Origin: Kordia sp.
GTDB taxonomy: Bacteria; Bacteroidota; Bacteroidia; Flavobacteriales; Flavobacteriaceae
DNA length: 59,810 nt
Reading direction: 5' to 3'
NCBI RefSeq assembly: GCF_022447245.1
Contig: NZ_JAKVBC010000034.1
Coordinates: 1-59,810, forward strand
The translations under genes were made by a program, and so were the position numbers. This document shows positions 1-8,703 of the stretch, in pieces (the stretch's first letter is position 1; every line of letters begins with the position of its first letter). The notes under the pieces are model-generated. The model was not told where the DNA came from. It saw only the letters and a program-made list of their open reading frames with translations, and made no database searches.

Positions 1-28
1 TTGTTAAAATCTGTTCGAATATAGTCAT

Positions 29-60
29 AAAAAAACGGTTTACCAAAAGAGGTAAACCGT
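29..60 (-). terminator. Rho-independent terminator of the tRNA gene
   Basis: A perfect 10-bp stem (positions 35-44 against 51-60) with a 6-nt loop is followed, on the minus strand, by a run of T (35 down to 29). It lies 34 nt past the 3' end of the minus-strand tRNA and so probably ends its transcript. Confidence 0.85.
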
Positions 61-93
61 ATAAACAGTGGCTTTTCGCCTATTTTATCCTAG

Positions 94-166
<73 letters not shown>

Positions 167-177
167 ATATTGGATTG

Positions 178-185
178 CAAATATA
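178..185 (-). promoter_or_regulatory. Promoter -7 box of the tRNA gene
   Basis: On the minus strand this reads TATATTTG, a full match to the Bacteroidetes -7 consensus TAnnTTTG, placed 11 nt before the tRNA 5' end. A TTTG occurs about 22 nt further upstream, close to the usual -33 spacing of 19-21. Confidence 0.65.
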
Positions 186-224
186 CAACCATTTTTCATT
201 CTACCAACAAAAAAATAAACTTTT

Positions 225-407
225 TTATTGTTCTATGTTTTTTGCATTGAAAGCTGTGATTTCTCCTTCTTCTGTAAGCAGTTCTAATTCAATTGGATTG
301 CAGCAAACTTCGCAGTCTTCAATGTATTTTTGCTGGCGCACAGATGTATCAATTAACATGGAAATTTCTTCCCAACAATACGGACATTGAAAAAAATATT
401 CGTTCAT
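225..407 (-). CDS. CPXCG-motif cysteine-rich small protein
   Basis: A 60-residue protein with the layout of the Cys_rich_CPXG family: N-terminal CPYC, then a conserved middle with D-T-S and Q-x-Y-I-E-D-C, then C-E-V-C-C-N-P-I. The paired cysteines probably bind one metal ion, but no cellular role is established for the family. The glycine that usually follows CPYC is tryptophan here. The ATG at 407 was chosen because a TATTTTTG promoter box ends 4 nt before it, so a longer start would lie inside the promoter and the mRNA may be leaderless. It sits just after the ABC-F gene, same strand, with 16 bp between them. Confidence 0.85.
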   Translation of the reverse strand: MNEYFFQCPYCWEEISMLIDTSVRQQKYIEDCEVCCNPIELELLTEEGEITAFNAKNIEQ

Positions 408-411
408 ATTG

Positions 412-419
412 CAAAAATA
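412..419 (-). promoter_or_regulatory. Promoter -7 box abutting the CPXCG start codon
   Basis: The minus strand reads TATTTTTG followed by CAAT and the ATG. A TTGG lies 18 nt upstream, near the -33 position. The spacing leaves almost no 5' leader. Confidence 0.55.
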
Positions 420-423
420 CAAC

Positions 424-2346
424 TTAAGATTGAGACTCCAACGCTTCCATTTCTTCCTGAATTGCTTCCCAATCTTCCATCAATGTTTCCAACGTCTTCT
501 TTTTCCCCTGATATAAATCAAAGAAATTAGGTTGCGCTATGGTTTCTTCATAATTAACCGCCAATTCCATATCAATATCTTTGATTTCTTTTTCCAAGTC
601 AGAAATAGCACGTTCAACTTTGTTGAGTTTATTGTTAAGTGATTTTAGCTTTTTTTGCGATTCATAAGAGTGCTTTGGCGCTTCTGCTTTTACAATTTCT
701 TGCTTTACTACTGTTCGTTTTTCAACTTCACGCAAGTCTGCTACTTTTCGTTCACCCAAATAATAGTTAATATCACCCAGATATTCTTTTATTTTTTGAT
801 CTTTAAACTCATAGACTTTGTTTGTTAAACCTTGTAAAAAATCACGATCATGCGAGACTAAGATTAAAGTTCCTTCAAAGTTTTGCAATGCTTTTTTGAG
901 TACATTTTTCGACTTTATATCTAAGTGATTCGTAGGCTCATCCATTACCAATACATTGAAAGGTTGCAAAAGCATTTTACACAAAGCCAAACGATTTCGT
1001 TCTCCTCCAGAAAGTACTTTTACTTTTTTGTCAACTTCTTCTCCTCTAAATAGAAAAGCTCCTAGCATGTCGCGCACTTTTGGGCGTGTTTTTTCATCGG
1101 CAGCTTCAATCATTGTATCTTCTACCGTAAGGCTACCATCCAAGTATTCTGCCTGATTTTGCGCAAAATAACCAACCTGTACATTATGCCCCAATTCCAT
1201 TTTACCTTCATGCGAAATTTCGTTGACAATGATTTTTGCCAAAGTAGATTTTCCTTGTCCATTTTGCCCAACAAAAGCAATTTTGCTACTTCTTTCTACA
1301 AATAAATCAATGTTTGAAAGCACTTGTTTTTTTCCATAATTTTTAGAGATATTTTCTCCTTCCACCACAACTTTTCCTGGCTGAATAGATAACGGAAATT
1401 GAATTGCCATCACCGCATTATCATCTTCATCGACTTCAATACGGTCAATACGTTCCAATTTTTTAATGAGTGATTGCGCCATGGCAGCCTTGGAAGCTTT
1501 CGCTCGAAATTTTTCAATGAGTTTTTCTGTATGTTGAATATGCTTTTCCTGATTTTTTTGAGTTGCTAATTGTTGTTCACGGATTTCTTGGCGTAGTACT
1601 AAATATTTAGAATACGGTTTGTTGTAATCGTAAATACGACCTAGCGAAATTTCAATAGTCCTGTTCGTTACATTATCCAAAAACATTTTATCGTGCGACA
1701 CTATGATTACGACACCCGGAAATGCTTTTAAGAACTGTTCTAACCAAATGATAGACTCTATATCCAAATGGTTCGTAGGCTCATCTAAAAGCAAGATATC
1801 GTTTTTCTGCAATAAGAGTTTTGCCAACTCTATTCGCATACGCCAACCTCCTGAAAAGGTATCTGTTTTTTTGTCAAAATCTTCTCGCTTGAAACCTAAT
1901 CCTTGTAAAACTCTTTCAGTATCTCCTTTATAGTTATAACCTCCTAATATTTCATAACGCGAAGTGCATTCGCTTAAATCGACAATGAGTTGATTGTAGG
2001 ACTGGCTATCATAATCAGTGCGCTCTGATAGTTGATGATTGATTTGATCAATTTTAAGTTCTAGCTCTCGAATTTGCTCAAAAGCTTCATAACTTTCTTC
2101 CAAGACGGTACGTCCTTGCGTAAATTCAATATCTTGTTTTAGAAAACCAATTTCGACATCTTTATCAGTTGCAATTTCTCCTTCATCTGGTTCGTTTTCT
2201 TTGGCAAGAATTTTTAATAAGGTAGATTTCCCCGCGCCATTTTTTCCAATCAGTCCAACACGGTCGCCCGCATTGAGTCGAAACGCAATATCTTTAAACA
2301 GATACGTTCCACCAAAAGCAACAGCAATATTGTGAATATTTATCAT
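424..2346 (-). CDS. ABC-F family ribosome-associated ATPase
   Basis: A soluble 640-residue protein with two ABC domains and no membrane segment, as in ABC-F translation factors (Uup/YheS/EttA types). Domain 1 has Walker A GKNGAGKST (about residue 36), signature FSGGWRMR and Walker B LLLDEPTNHLD. Domain 2 has GQNGQGKST, LSGGERNR and VMDEPTNHLD. The DEPTNHLD form is typical of ABC-F. A charged linker joins the domains, and the C-terminal ~90 residues form a Lys/Glu-rich coiled coil like the Uup/YheS DNA- or ribosome-contacting tail. Family members act on the ribosomal E site; which subfamily this belongs to is not settled. The start ATG is 84 bp from the divergent DUF983 gene. Confidence 0.93.
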   Translation of the reverse strand: MINIHNIAVAFGGTYLFKDIAFRLNAGDRVGLIGKNGAGKSTLLKILAKENEPDEGEIATDKDVEIGFLKQDIEFTQGRTVLEESYEAFEQIRELELKIDQINHQLSERTDYDSQSYNQLIVDLSECTSRYEILGGYNYKGDTERVLQGLGFKREDFDKKTDTFSGGWRMRIELAKLLLQKNDILLLDEPTNHLDIESIIWLEQFLKAFPGVVIIVSHDKMFLDNVTNRTIEISLGRIYDYNKPYSKYLVLRQEIREQQLATQKNQEKHIQHTEKLIEKFRAKASKAAMAQSLIKKLERIDRIEVDEDDNAVMAIQFPLSIQPGKVVVEGENISKNYGKKQVLSNIDLFVERSSKIAFVGQNGQGKSTLAKIIVNEISHEGKMELGHNVQVGYFAQNQAEYLDGSLTVEDTMIEAADEKTRPKVRDMLGAFLFRGEEVDKKVKVLSGGERNRLALCKMLLQPFNVLVMDEPTNHLDIKSKNVLKKALQNFEGTLILVSHDRDFLQGLTNKVYEFKDQKIKEYLGDINYYLGERKVADLREVEKRTVVKQEIVKAEAPKHSYESQKKLKSLNNKLNKVERAISDLEKEIKDIDMELAVNYEETIAQPNFFDLYQGKKKTLETLMEDWEAIQEEMEALESQS

Positions 2347-2386
2347 GAGTGTGACAAAAGTTACAGTTTTTATAAAATGTAAATCT

Positions 2387-2394
2387 TACTTTTG
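2387..2394 (+). promoter_or_regulatory. Promoter -7 box for the DUF983 gene
   Basis: TACTTTTG matches TAnnTTTG and lies 36 nt before the ATG at 2431. Confidence 0.6.
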
Positions 2395-2430
2395 TAGTTC
2401 AGTAAGATGGTTTTATAATATATTTTACAA

Positions 2431-2823
2431 ATGTTAAAAAAAGGAACGAAATTAAATAGTATTTTAACGGGAAGTTGCCCAAAATGCCAAAACGAGCGTA
2501 TGTATGAGGTGAAAAATCCATATAAATTAAATACTACATTAAAAATGAACGAAACTTGTTCGCAATGTGGCACTCGTTATAAGATAGAACCTTCCTTTTT
2601 TTATGGAGCAATGTATGTAAGTTATGGTGTAGGAATTGCGTTTGCGGTAGCCGCTTTTATAATTACTCGATATTTTATTGGTTCTGAAAGTTTACTGACT
2701 TCCTTTTTTGCAATTATGGGAACATTGATTGTTTTTATGCCCATTATTATGCGTGTATCGAGAAATATTTGGATTAATCTTTTTATGTCTTATGACAAAG
2801 AATTAGATCCGAAAGCAAAGTAA
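2431..2823 (+). CDS. DUF983 membrane protein
   Basis: A 130-residue protein with two Cys-x-x-Cys knuckles near the N-terminus (C-P-K-C and C-S-Q-C), suggesting a small zinc ribbon, followed by two hydrophobic segments (about residues 63-85 and 90-110). This is the DUF983 layout. Function is unknown; members are often found in proteobacterial respiratory clusters and as single genes in Bacteroidetes. It stands alone here, divergent from the ABC-F gene and convergent with the FAD oxidoreductase, whose stop is one base away. Confidence 0.85.
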   Translation: MLKKGTKLNSILTGSCPKCQNERMYEVKNPYKLNTTLKMNETCSQCGTRYKIEPSFFYGAMYVSYGVGIAFAVAAFIITRYFIGSESLLTSFFAIMGTLIVFMPIIMRVSRNIWINLFMSYDKELDPKAK

Positions 2824-2824
2824 A

Positions 2825-3874
2825 TTACGCATCTGCATCTTCAAAACGTTTTATATTGATCTCATTTGGTAATTCAGCTTGATATTCTAGGTGCTTATAG
2901 AGCTGTTTGGGAACTGTTGGGGCAATCATAACACCACGTGTTCCTAAACCGTTTAAAACAGCTAATTTTGGGTTTTCAGGATGTATCCCCACTAACGGTC
3001 TTCGATCAATCACTGTTGGTCGTATTCCAGCTACATGTGCTATGATTTCGTATTCACAATTAATCAGTTTTGACAATTTTGTTACGAGCTCCCTTTTAGC
3101 TTCTTCTGTTGCAGTATTTGTTTTGTCTGTCCAATTATAAGTTGCGCCTACTGTATAGACATCATTTCCTTGTGGGATAAGAAATACAGAAGATTTTAAC
3201 ACATAGTCTATTTTTAATGTTGGCGCTTTGATAAAGAGTAATTCTCCTTTAGTTCCATTTAATGGTAAATATGAAAAATATGGATTTTTCTTGATTCCAA
3301 ATCCTTCACAGAATACTATTTTTTTAGCTTGTATGTTCTGATATTGCACGAATTCATCTTCTATAGTCAACTTTTCATATTGAAAACTTTCATTTCGCAA
3401 ATAGTTTTTAGCTTGAAGATATTCGCGGTAAGCTTTGAGTAATTTTCCTGTAAAGATTCTCCCTGTTTCTTTTACTTTCCCTAAAGAGAAAGGTGCATCG
3501 ACTGCTTCATTCGTGTTAATGACAAGTTGTGTATCTAGGTATTTAGACAGTTTCGGTTTATCAGAAGCTTCAAACCACATATTTTGCTCTTCAATAGCAG
3601 CAAAGCGTCTCATAACAGGTAGTTTTTCATCAATGCTTGTTTGTAATTTCTCCTCCAAAGCTTCGTAAAACGGCAATGCGACTTCCAGTTGTTCATCAGC
3701 ATTCCAAACTGGCGTAAATCGTTTTAAAATTACAGGATTATACAATCCGCCTGCAACTGTAGAAGATTTTTGAGAATCATCTTCAAAAACTATAATTTTT
3801 TTCCCTTCAGCTTCTAGTTCTTCACAAAAAGCAATTCCGGCCAATCCTAATCCAACAACTATACAATCAATCAT
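2825..3874 (-). CDS. FAD-dependent oxidoreductase (DAO family)
   Basis: A 349-residue protein starting with a dinucleotide-binding fold (VGLGLAG, then I-V-F-E-D at the end of strand 2) and with the DAO-family C-terminal block GIRPTVIDRRPLVG and LNGLGTRGVM. It probably oxidises an amine or amino acid with FAD; the substrate cannot be read. It resembles the glycine/D-amino-acid oxidase-like group with homology to MnmC C-terminal domains. The ATG at 3874 was preferred to an upstream TTG at 3901, because that TTG lies inside the terminator hairpin of the gld operon and the dinucleotide fold begins right after 3874. Confidence 0.85.
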   Translation of the reverse strand: MIDCIVVGLGLAGIAFCEELEAEGKKIIVFEDDSQKSSTVAGGLYNPVILKRFTPVWNADEQLEVALPFYEALEEKLQTSIDEKLPVMRRFAAIEEQNMWFEASDKPKLSKYLDTQLVINTNEAVDAPFSLGKVKETGRIFTGKLLKAYREYLQAKNYLRNESFQYEKLTIEDEFVQYQNIQAKKIVFCEGFGIKKNPYFSYLPLNGTKGELLFIKAPTLKIDYVLKSSVFLIPQGNDVYTVGATYNWTDKTNTATEEAKRELVTKLSKLINCEYEIIAHVAGIRPTVIDRRPLVGIHPENPKLAVLNGLGTRGVMIAPTVPKQLYKHLEYQAELPNEINIKRFEDADA

Positions 3875-3878
3875 GTTG

Positions 3879-3886
3879 CAAAAATA
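3879..3886 (-). promoter_or_regulatory. Promoter -7 box inside the gld terminator T-tract
   Basis: On the minus strand TATTTTTG is followed by CAAC and the ATG at 3874. The same bases are the U-tract of the preceding terminator. It closely matches the arrangement at the CPXCG gene (412-419). Confidence 0.5.
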
Positions 3887-3915
3887 AAAAACGCTCACCA
3901 AATAGTGAGCGTTTT
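3881..3915 (-). terminator. Terminator of the gldKLMN operon
   Basis: An 11-bp perfect stem (888-898 with 905-915) around a 6-nt loop is followed on the minus strand by a long T run interrupted once. It lies 24 bp past the gldN stop. Confidence 0.9.
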
Positions 3916-3938
3916 AATATTGTTATGTGTTATGAATT

Positions 3939-4832
3939 TTAGTAATTCCACATGTCTTGTTCTCTTCCTCTGATCTTTTCTTTGATTCGTTCAGATTCCA
4001 ATAACTGCATGAGTGAATTCTCTTTCACGTATTCTTTAACTTGTCGATCTCCCTGGACATTTTCTTCTTTGTAGATAAGTCCATTGAAACGTCTTGAGTT
4101 GAGCACATGGTCAAATGATAATGGCACTGCAGCATTACGATCATTGAATGCTTTAGCTTCGTGCAAAATTTCTCTTGCATCTGGATAGAATACCCAAAAT
4201 AATTCGATTAAATCTTGCTCTCCATCTAAATCAACATATTGTGCTTCAACTGCAACAGGTGCAATACCTAACAGTCTATATTTTAATTCACCTTGACGCT
4301 TGTCGAAATACCAGACTCCTTTTACATGATATTCTTGAATATCAGCAGCAGTTAGTTCTCTTACTTCAATATACTCATCAGAAAGTTTTTCTCCTCTGTT
4401 TAATTGGTTGAAACCTTCATCTAAGGTATCAATCTTCTTTAAACTTGATTGAATATCTTTGAGTGTACGTGTTGCTGTAAAATTACCATCTGCATAGATC
4501 TTTTCGATCTTGTTGCTTTTGATATATGCCATTAACACATCATATAGAGAACGTCTGTCTGGACGTATCCCGATTGAGTCAATAGGATAATACAATGGAA
4601 AGTTTACTCTTTCATCAAGATCTATAATTTCCCAAGTTGTTGCTGACCAAAGAATATCTCTGTCATCAACATATCCGTATGGTAAAGGACCATCATTATC
4701 AGCATCTTTCTGAGCTTGTGTCTTTTTACCAATTTCACTTGGATCCTTTGCGTTCAATAAGTTTGCTTGCGCAAGCATAGTTCCTGATAGCAGGAATGTA
4801 AATGCAATTGTAAATAAACCTTTCCAATTCAT
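3939..4832 (-). CDS. gldN: GldN, type IX secretion/gliding protein
   Basis: A 297-residue periplasmic protein with a signal peptide ending near M-L-A-Q. Family knowledge: GldN (PorN in Porphyromonas) associates with GldK to form outer-membrane-attached rings of the type IX secretion system and is needed for gliding and chitinase secretion. Recognisable parts are the D-R-D-I-L-W-S start of the core, the N-F-P-L-Y-Y-P block and the C-terminal R-F-N-G-L-I-Y segment. It is last in the gldK-gldL-gldM-gldN run, 20 bp after gldM, and is followed by a strong terminator. Length is normal for the family. Confidence 0.95.
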   Translation of the reverse strand: MNWKGLFTIAFTFLLSGTMLAQANLLNAKDPSEIGKKTQAQKDADNDGPLPYGYVDDRDILWSATTWEIIDLDERVNFPLYYPIDSIGIRPDRRSLYDVLMAYIKSNKIEKIYADGNFTATRTLKDIQSSLKKIDTLDEGFNQLNRGEKLSDEYIEVRELTAADIQEYHVKGVWYFDKRQGELKYRLLGIAPVAVEAQYVDLDGEQDLIELFWVFYPDAREILHEAKAFNDRNAAVPLSFDHVLNSRRFNGLIYKEENVQGDRQVKEYVKENSLMQLLESERIKEKIRGREQDMWNY

Positions 4833-4852
4833 AACAAATGTTTTAATATTTT

Positions 4853-6415
4853 TTAGTTTGTAATTTCAATAATTACTGGCGATATTTTCTTAATAAGTGG
4901 TCCGTTACTTTTGGCCTTAATATTCAGAATCTGTACCGTTTGTCCTCTTCTAGCTCTGTTTAATGCAGCTTTAGCTCTTCCGTCTAACTTACTACCATTC
5001 ACAGTAATTGTTGGTTGACCAGGAACTTTAAAATCAAACTGAGTTACACGTAATGGTAATTCGAAGTCGAAATCTTCGAAATCAGCTTTTACTGATCCCT
5101 TTGCAACACCTGATTTACTCATTTTTGTAGAACCTTTAACACCTCTAAAGAATCCAGTTGGTGCAGGAATATCTTTAATTCTGAATGTTTTACTATCTCC
5201 AGCTTTAGAACCATCATCAAGTGTAGCAGATACATTGATTTTTACTTCTGTTCCTGTAGATGGCTTCATGTTATATTTCCCGTTTCCAACTTTTTTTAAT
5301 CCATTTGCATTTGCAGTTACCTTATTATCTGGCACACCAGCAAAAGAAATTGTCATTGGGTTATCTACTCCACGATATACTACATTCATCTTATCTGCAG
5401 AAATAGTTGCTGAGTTTGGACGTGGCACTACTACATAGTTTCCAACAATAGGAATTTCTAATGGCTTTCCATCTTCTAAGAATGTAAAGCTTCCCTCTAC
5501 TTTATGTTCACCAACATTTCCTACATTGAAATCTAATTTAGCCGCACCTGAAGAGTCTACTGCTTTAGCAACATCGATTTCGGTTCCTTGAACAGTAAGT
5601 TTTGTAGGAGTAACATTAGCATACTTACCTAATACTACTTTTCCTTGAAACTTCTCTCCTGCAAAGAATGCTGACTTGTCAGCAAGTATAATTGCTTGAT
5701 ACTTTTTTAGCGAAACAGCTTCTGTAAGTGTATTTCCTAAGAATAAGTTGAACATATTAGCTTCTGTAACTTTAACATCATTTTGCATAGCTGTTAACTT
5801 TGTATAAGATGCAATAGCTGGGAAACCTTGGAAATGATAATCTAACCAATCTATTTTCTTCCCTTCTTTGTTTGTTACAGGACCAGTATTGAAACGCTTG
5901 TCAAAGCTTTCAATAGCCTTTTTGTATTTCACGTCAGTTCCTAAAACAGCTTTGATATCTGATTTGTATTTTTCAATTTCAGCCATCACAGCTTGCCCAG
6001 CCTTTGTAAGGCGATCACCTGTAAACCATTTTTCATCAAGAATATCAGTTTTGTCCATCGCTTCAAAAGGTAATTTACCTGTTTCTGTATCAGGAACATA
6101 CCCACCATCTTTTAAAAGATCTGCTTTTAGTGTTTCAATGTATTTGAAAAATCTATCTGATATACGATTTACTTCTTGAGCTTTATTCGCAGGAACTGCG
6201 AATTCTTCCTTTTTCTCTTTTCCTTTTGTAATTAAATCGTCTAGTAATGCACCATTTGTTTCAGATGCCGCTATGTTAGACTCAGCAAACTTTGCTTCCA
6301 TTAATCCAAAAGCTGATAATACTTCCTTAGACATATTCATAGCCATCATTGCGATGAATACCAAATACATCAGGTTAATCATTTTCTGCCTTGCAGATAC
6401 TTTTCCTCCTGCCAT
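4853..6415 (-). CDS. gldM: GldM, inner-membrane motor/shaft subunit of T9SS
   Basis: A 520-residue protein beginning with the conserved G-G-K-x-S-x-R-Q-K-M-I-N-L-M-Y-L-V membrane segment. The rest is a periplasmic shaft: an N-terminal helical region to about residue 225, then beta-rich domains carrying YKKAI, SYTKL and repeated valine/threonine strands. Known role: GldM dimers pair with a GldL pentamer to form the proton-driven rotary motor that powers gliding and type IX secretion, and the periplasmic shaft contacts the GldK/GldN ring. Length fits the family. It is 56 bp downstream of gldL. Confidence 0.96.
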   Translation of the reverse strand: MAGGKVSARQKMINLMYLVFIAMMAMNMSKEVLSAFGLMEAKFAESNIAASETNGALLDDLITKGKEKKEEFAVPANKAQEVNRISDRFFKYIETLKADLLKDGGYVPDTETGKLPFEAMDKTDILDEKWFTGDRLTKAGQAVMAEIEKYKSDIKAVLGTDVKYKKAIESFDKRFNTGPVTNKEGKKIDWLDYHFQGFPAIASYTKLTAMQNDVKVTEANMFNLFLGNTLTEAVSLKKYQAIILADKSAFFAGEKFQGKVVLGKYANVTPTKLTVQGTEIDVAKAVDSSGAAKLDFNVGNVGEHKVEGSFTFLEDGKPLEIPIVGNYVVVPRPNSATISADKMNVVYRGVDNPMTISFAGVPDNKVTANANGLKKVGNGKYNMKPSTGTEVKINVSATLDDGSKAGDSKTFRIKDIPAPTGFFRGVKGSTKMSKSGVAKGSVKADFEDFDFELPLRVTQFDFKVPGQPTITVNGSKLDGRAKAALNRARRGQTVQILNIKAKSNGPLIKKISPVIIEITN

Positions 6416-6417
6416 TT

Positions 6418-6480
6418 CTAATTAGTTTTTTTGTTAATTTTTGTTGAATTAATTATTTAATTAACTACTAATTAGTTTTT
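6418..6480. repeat. 13-bp direct repeat flanking the gldL-gldM gap
   Basis: CTAATTAGTTTTT (plus strand) occurs at 6418-6430, just upstream of the gldM start, and again at 6468-6480 across the gldL stop. An AT-rich near-palindrome (AATTAATTATTTAATT) lies between. It may come from a local duplication or help set the gldL/gldM expression ratio; this is inference. Confidence 0.5.
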
Positions 6481-7104
6481 GTTCATAGCAGATAACATTC
6501 CTCCATATACACCATTTAACGATGATAAGTTAGATGCTAATGATTGCATTTGCTCTTTAAGCTTCGCTGCATTTTCAACAGCTTCCTCGTTGATCGCCGC
6601 TTGACGATTAGCACTTTCCATTTGTACTTTGTAAAGACTATTTAAAGACTCCATTTGTGCTGCTGCTAATGACATTTCTTCACTGTACTTTTTAGTTGAA
6701 GCAATTGCGTCTACTGTAGGAGATATACTTTTTGCAGCTCCTTCAAAGTTACGAATACTATCTCCTAAGCTGCTCATTAATTCTCCGTCAATTCTTGCGT
6801 CTTTTAATAAGTTATCTAATTTCTTAGACAATAATCCTTCTGCATCAGTTGCTTCTTGCTTTTTAGCTTTAGCTTTTGCAGATCCTCCTGATAACTCAGG
6901 GTATACTAATGACCAATCTAGTTCGTCAGATTGTCTTTCAAATGCTGAATATGTGAATACTAGTGCTTCTACAATCATACCTAGTGTTAAAATCTCACTT
7001 CCGTAAGGCCAGTGTTGAATTTTAAATAATGCTCCTACAATTACAATTGCCGCTCCTAGTCCATATACCATGTTCGTTAGCGTAATCTTGCCATTCTTTG
7101 CCAT
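6472..7104 (-). CDS. gldL: GldL, T9SS motor stator
   Basis: A 210-residue protein with two N-terminal membrane helices (about residues 8-28 and 35-55) separated by the short K-I-Q-H-W-P-Y-G loop that is characteristic of GldL, then a long cytoplasmic region predicted largely helical and coiled. The second helix carries the glutamate (in I-V-E-A-L-V-F) that is implicated in proton flow in GldL. Known partner: GldM. It lies in the middle of the gld operon, 83 bp after gldK. Confidence 0.96.
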   Translation of the reverse strand: MAKNGKITLTNMVYGLGAAIVIVGALFKIQHWPYGSEILTLGMIVEALVFTYSAFERQSDELDWSLVYPELSGGSAKAKAKKQEATDAEGLLSKKLDNLLKDARIDGELMSSLGDSIRNFEGAAKSISPTVDAIASTKKYSEEMSLAAAQMESLNSLYKVQMESANRQAAINEEAVENAAKLKEQMQSLASNLSSLNGVYGGMLSAMNKN

Positions 7105-7187
7105 AATAATCTAATTTTAGTTTAGTGTTTAGTTAATAAAATTTAAGTGTTTGGGTTTTCCGTGGTTTATTTTAGTATTTTGATTTT

Positions 7188-8552
7188 CTAATTTTTTACT
7201 GTTCCGATAACATCAGTTCCCATGTAGCTTTGTACAGTTCTGAAACCAATATAACTTCTTGCTGAATCTTTGTACTCAAAGTCTCTTGTACTTACTTGTA
7301 AGAAGTATTCAACATCTTTCCATGAACCTCCACGAATTACTTTACGATTGTTAAGTGAATCGTTTACGTTCGGGCTCATTGTAGACATGTATTCGTATGA
7401 ACTTGGGTCATAAGATGACGCTGTCCACTCTGCTACATTTCCTGCCATGTTATATAAATTGAAGTCGTTAGGTTCAAATGCATCACCTTCTACTGTGTAT
7501 AGTGCTTGGTCTGCTGCATAATTTCCTCTTAATGGCTTAAAGTTTGCCAAGAAACAACCTCTATCATTCATTGTGTAAGGTCCTCCCCAAGGATACGTTG
7601 CTCCTTCAAGTCCGCCTCTTGCTGCGTACTCCCATTCTGCTTCAGATGGTAATCTGAATTTGTTGATCCTGTGACGCTTCTTTTCTTTTCTGTAAATATT
7701 CTTTTTTAAAGTTCTCCACTCACAAAATGCCTTTGCTTGTTGCCATGTTACACCTACTACTGGATAATCATTGTATGCATCATGCCAGAAGTAATCGTTG
7801 TGCATTGGCTCGTTGTATGAATATTCGAAATCTCTAATCCACACTGTAGTATCTGGATAGATCTCTAGATTTTCTCTTTTGATAAAATCCGTACGCTTTT
7901 TCCCTTTGTGTTTTGCTGCAGCTTCAATATCCATCCATGTGTATTGGAATCTTACTTTTGTCCAATCGATTGTACGTTGTCCATTATATGATTCTGCTTC
8001 AGGAATTAACATAGAATCTAAAACCTCTGCATAGTACTCATCTGGAATTTCAGAATAATCCCAAATTAACTCTTCATCACGGTTTAGACGTCTACCTTCA
8101 TAACCTGTATCACCTAAGCCTACATAGTTTTCAAGATTGTACTTTTCCCAAGCTGTTAAATCAGTTGTATCAGCATCCTTGAATGCAAACTTTGCGATAC
8201 CATCTTCATTGGGATCAGTCTTACCTTCTTCATCTGCTAATATTGCTAGTCTTGTTCTCATTATTGAGTCACGAACCCAGTATACAAATTCACGATACTC
8301 GCTATTAGTAATTTCAGTTTCATCCATATAGAATGATGGAACTGTAACTGTTTTAGTTGGTGCGTTTTTAGTTTGAGCAATATCATCATCAGATTTACCC
8401 ATGATAAAAGAACCACCAGGAACTAAAGTCATACCATAAGGTTTTTCTGGATGCCATTTTTTTCCTTTGACACCGATTAGCTCACCTCTGTCTTTAGAAC
8501 CACAGCTACAAAGAAATGCTAAAACAGCTGTTAATACAACAATCTTTTTCAT
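7188..8552 (-). CDS. gldK: GldK, T9SS outer-membrane ring lipoprotein
   Basis: A 454-residue lipoprotein: signal peptide with lipobox F-L-C-S-C (Cys at about 17), then a formylglycine-generating-enzyme/sulfatase-modifying fold (M-T-L-V-P-G-G-S-F-I-M-G near residue 41, F-R-L-P-S-E-A-E-W-E-Y near 300, N-V-A-E-W and I-R-G-G-S-W near 370-410). In this family the fold is structural and not known to be catalytic; GldK and GldN build the periplasmic ring under the outer membrane. It is first in the operon, with a 151-bp AT-rich gap from the arginase-like gene that probably contains its promoter. Confidence 0.96.
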   Translation of the reverse strand: MKKIVVLTAVLAFLCSCGSKDRGELIGVKGKKWHPEKPYGMTLVPGGSFIMGKSDDDIAQTKNAPTKTVTVPSFYMDETEITNSEYREFVYWVRDSIMRTRLAILADEEGKTDPNEDGIAKFAFKDADTTDLTAWEKYNLENYVGLGDTGYEGRRLNRDEELIWDYSEIPDEYYAEVLDSMLIPEAESYNGQRTIDWTKVRFQYTWMDIEAAAKHKGKKRTDFIKRENLEIYPDTTVWIRDFEYSYNEPMHNDYFWHDAYNDYPVVGVTWQQAKAFCEWRTLKKNIYRKEKKRHRINKFRLPSEAEWEYAARGGLEGATYPWGGPYTMNDRGCFLANFKPLRGNYAADQALYTVEGDAFEPNDFNLYNMAGNVAEWTASSYDPSSYEYMSTMSPNVNDSLNNRKVIRGGSWKDVEYFLQVSTRDFEYKDSARSYIGFRTVQSYMGTDVIGTVKN

Positions 8553-8703
8553 ACGGAATTATTGAGGTTAATACGTTTTTTATAGATTTTAAGGGCGTAA
8601 ACCTATTTATTTATTTTTAAAAAAACAATTTTTTATTCTAAAAACTAATGGTTTTAAATCGCTTTTTCTAAATATAATTTTAAGGTTTTCTTAACACACT
8701 TAT

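Noticed and set aside
3872-3901. Longer start (TTG 3901) for the FAD oxidoreductase
   Set aside because: It would begin inside the gld terminator hairpin; the dinucleotide-binding fold begins at ATG 3874, behind a promoter box.
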